Shown here: positions 6,274-7,552 of the stretch, in pieces | Layout: each line of letters starts with the position of its first letter | Numbering within the stretch: the first letter of the stretch is position 1 | NCBI GenBank assembly: GCA_964430695.1 | Contig: CAYSFO010000053.1 | Span: 1-7,552, forward strand | Source of the DNA: MGBC108787 sp964430695 | GTDB taxonomy: Bacteria; Bacillota_I; Bacilli_A; RF39; UBA660 | Direction of reading: 5' to 3' | Length of the DNA: 7,552 nucleotides | Notes under the pieces: model-generated | Seen by the model: the letters and a program-made list of their open reading frames with translations, nothing else | What the model was told of the DNA's origin: nothing | Databases searched by the model: none | Position numbers and translations under genes: made by a program

Positions 6274-7024
6274 TACTACTTACCTTTAAATCTATTTCTA
6301 AAGAAATAGGACAATGGTCAGAACAATTAATTTTGCTAAAAATTTTAGAATTTATTATATGGTCTTTTAAAGATTGCGACACAAGAAAATAGTCTAATCT
6401 ATAACCAATTTTATTGTTTCTAGTTTTTTTACCAATACTCCACCATGTAAAGCAATTTTTTTCATAAGGATTTTTATATCGATAAGCATCAATAAAGTCA
6501 TTATTAAGAAAATTATCAAATTCGTCTCTTTCGTTATCAATAAATTCAGAAATATAATTTTCATCATTGGAATCAATTTCCGTTAAAGCAATATTAAAAT
6601 CTCCACAAATAATCACTGCTTTGTTTTTTTCTAACGTCATTATATAGTCAAAAAATATTTCATCCCATTTCATCCTATAATCAATCCTTGCTAGACTTGA
6701 TTTAGAATTTGGTACATAGACATTAACAAGAAAAAATGAATCATATTCAAGCGTTATAATTCTTCCCTCTGAATCAAATAATTCATTAGCGAATCCATAT
6801 GTAACTGAACGTGGTTTGAATTTTGTAAATATTGCTGTACCTGAATATCCTTTTTTAGAGCAATAGTTCCAATAGCAATAATAATCTTTTAGCGAAAGTA
6901 AAGGTTCTTGACATTTAATTTCTTGCAAACAAAGAATGTCAGGATTTATCGTATCAATAAAATTTAATAATCCTTTTTCTATACTTGATTTTAAACCATT
7001 AACATTTAAAGAAAAAATCACCAT
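6266..7024 (-). CDS. Exodeoxyribonuclease III / AP endonuclease family protein
   Basis: Metal-dependent DNA phosphodiesterase of the endonuclease-exonuclease-phosphatase fold, closest in motif pattern to the ExoIII/AP-endonuclease branch. Every core motif is intact across 252 aa, the usual length of that branch: SLNVNG (5-10), LQEIK with E35, YSGTAIFTK (60-68), EGR (86-88), NVYVPN (101-106), GDFNIA with D142 and N144, FTWW (192-195), RLDYFLVS with D211, and SDHCPI with D236 and H237. It should be catalytically competent, cutting at abasic sites and/or resecting 3' ends. The ribosome site is weak (AAAGAAG, 7032-7038), behind an extended -10 promoter. The stop codon overlaps the RT start, so the two products are probably made together. 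Housekeeping ExoIII genes are normally not coupled to an RT. This copy may therefore prepare 3' ends as primers for the RT, or process its products; that is inference. Confidence 0.92.
   Translation of the reverse strand: MVIFSLNVNGLKSSIEKGLLNFIDTINPDILCLQEIKCQEPLLSLKDYYCYWNYCSKKGYSGTAIFTKFKPRSVTYGFANELFDSEGRIITLEYDSFFLVNVYVPNSKSSLARIDYRMKWDEIFFDYIMTLEKNKAVIICGDFNIALTEIDSNDENYISEFIDNERDEFDNFLNNDFIDAYRYKNPYEKNCFTWWSIGKKTRNNKIGYRLDYFLVSQSLKDHIINSKIFSKINCSDHCPISLEIDLKVSSNE
6283..6287 (-). promoter_or_regulatory. Ribosome binding site of the RT gene inside the nuclease gene
   Basis: AAAGG on the minus strand lies 9 nt before the RT ATG and within the last codons of the nuclease gene. With the 8-nt overlap ATGAATAA it indicates translational coupling. 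Confidence 0.6.
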
Positions 7025-7063
7025 ATTTTAACTTCTTTCATTTATATAATTCTTATACATATA

Positions 7064-7072
7064 ATTATAACA
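7064..7072 (-). promoter_or_regulatory. Extended -10 promoter of the nuclease-RT operon
   Basis: TGTTATAAT on the minus strand is a perfect extended -10 element, about 40 bp before the nuclease start. No good -35 box is present, which extended -10 promoters tolerate. It makes the nuclease-RT pair a transcription unit of its own, though read-through from the 84-aa gene remains possible. Confidence 0.55.
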
Positions 7073-7096
7073 AAAATGGAAAAAAATTTACTTTAT

Positions 7097-7121
7097 AAAA
7101 AATGTATTCTTAGCATTTTTT
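7097..7121 (-). terminator. Possible weak terminator after the 84-aa gene
   Basis: AAAAAATG and CATTTTTT form a perfect 8-bp stem with a 9-nt loop in the spacer between the 84-aa gene and the nuclease gene. The T residues are the 3' arm of the stem, and a second T run (7081-7086) follows 10 nt later. Only two G-C pairs support it, so termination would be partial at best. Confidence 0.3.
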
Positions 7122-7144
7122 AAATAGTTTCTTAGACATAAATA

Positions 7145-7399
7145 TTATTTTAAATTGGATTGTTTCTTATTTGTGTATTTTACTCTTCTCACATAATCTT
7201 CTTCTAAGATTTCCATATTATTTATTCCACTTTTTGGATAATTTAACAAATCTTCTGTTTCAACAATCAAATCAATAATCTTTTTTTCAGTTTGTTTTGG
7301 AATACAACTACAATATTTCTGATATAAGGCATCTAATGTATGATGTATTACAATAATTCCCTCATCTAATACATAATCTCTTTCTATTACTTTTTTCAT
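7145..7399 (-). CDS. Small hypothetical protein, 84 aa
   Basis: I do not recognise a family. It is a soluble, probably mostly helical protein, with a Cys pair in KYCSC (28-32), an acidic middle and a basic C-terminus (VRRVKYTNKKQSNLK) that could contact nucleic acid. The start is supported by AGGTG with about 6 nt spacing before the ATG. It begins 19 nt after the stop codon of the preceding coiled-coil gene and so is probably cotranscribed with it. The nuclease-RT pair follows 120 nt downstream behind its own promoter. It may be a small partner of the upstream protein; no link to the RT can be shown. Confidence 0.65.
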   Translation of the reverse strand: MKKVIERDYVLDEGIIVIHHTLDALYQKYCSCIPKQTEKKIIDLIVETEDLLNYPKSGINNMEILEEDYVRRVKYTNKKQSNLK

Positions 7400-7418
7400 G
7401 TTAACACCTATCTTTCTA

Positions 7419-7550
7419 TCACAAATTAATTATTCTTTCATTTTTAAATATTTCGTTTGTTTCTTCACTCATTTTCAAATAAAGAGATTTAATTTTCTCT
7501 TCATAACTTTCAATTTTTTTGGTGTACTCCTTTAGTTTCTTTTTTTGGAA
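7419..7550 (-). CDS. 3' end of a Lys/Glu-rich, probably coiled-coil protein (partial)
   Basis: A minus-strand frame is open from the window edge to a TGA at 7419-7421 and encodes at least 43 residues. The sequence is rich in Lys, Glu and spaced hydrophobics (KKLKEYTKKIESYEEKIKSL), as in a coiled coil. No internal start with a ribosome site is convincing, so it is taken as the C-terminal tail of a gene that begins outside the window. It lies 19 nt upstream of the 84-aa gene in the same direction, suggesting one operon. The whole protein's function cannot be judged from this piece. Confidence 0.55.
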   Translation of the reverse strand, partial: FQKKKLKEYTKKIESYEEKIKSLYLKMSEETNEIFKNERIINL

Positions 7551-7552
7551 GA

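Noticed and set aside
6394..6576. 60-aa minus-strand frame inside the nuclease gene
   Set aside because: It is a shifted frame of the nuclease gene with a low-complexity Ile/Leu/Met/Lys composition and no ribosome site.
4081..7144. A complete group II intron around the RT gene
   Set aside because: Neither flank contains the conserved domain V hairpin or a recognisable 5' end, and the RT is joined by overlap to another protein gene. An intron-encoded ORF would not normally be coupled in this way.

Overview
The window is very A+T-rich, uses the standard bacterial code (TGG for Trp, TGA as a stop) and has strong Bacillota-type Shine-Dalgarno sequences (AGGAGG, GGAGGG, AGGGGGTG) and TATAAT -10 boxes. 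This points to a low-GC member of the Bacillota, such as a Lactobacillales- or Erysipelotrichales-like bacterium; the genus cannot be fixed from the sequence. Every supported gene lies on the minus strand, so transcription runs from high to low coordinates.

Right part (7552 to 4210): the window opens inside the 3' end of a Lys/Glu-rich, probably coiled-coil gene. Nineteen bases later comes an 84-residue unknown protein. After a 120-bp spacer holding an extended -10 promoter there is a tight two-gene unit. It consists of an exodeoxyribonuclease III / AP-endonuclease-type nuclease (252 aa), and an 8-base-overlapping gene for a 687-aa reverse transcriptase of the group II intron class. The RT has fingers/palm with an FADD active site, a maturase-like thumb (X) domain, a degenerate Cys/His zinc element and an unassigned C-terminal domain of about 140 residues. 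No group II intron ribozyme is visible around it. This nuclease plus RT pair is the most interesting content of the window. Its pairing of an APE-type nuclease with an RT recalls LINE retrotransposons, but split into two coupled genes; the function is unknown.

Middle (4080 to 2654): a LysR-family regulator starting at a GTG, with its own promoter, then a 146-aa acidic protein of unknown function with its own extended -10 promoter.

Left part (2580 to 1): a Nudix hydrolase whose real start is five codons inside the longest frame, ending at a strong intrinsic terminator. It is followed by a long (573 aa) Gfo/Idh/MocA-type oxidoreductase with its own promoter and AGGAGG site. The last 192 bases hold a cluster of short direct repeats, a promoter, a hairpin and possibly the first codons of another minus-strand gene. 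That arrangement could be the end of an insertion element, but this is inference.

The left-hand genes look like individually transcribed accessory or metabolic genes. Nothing in the sequence links them functionally to the nuclease-RT unit.
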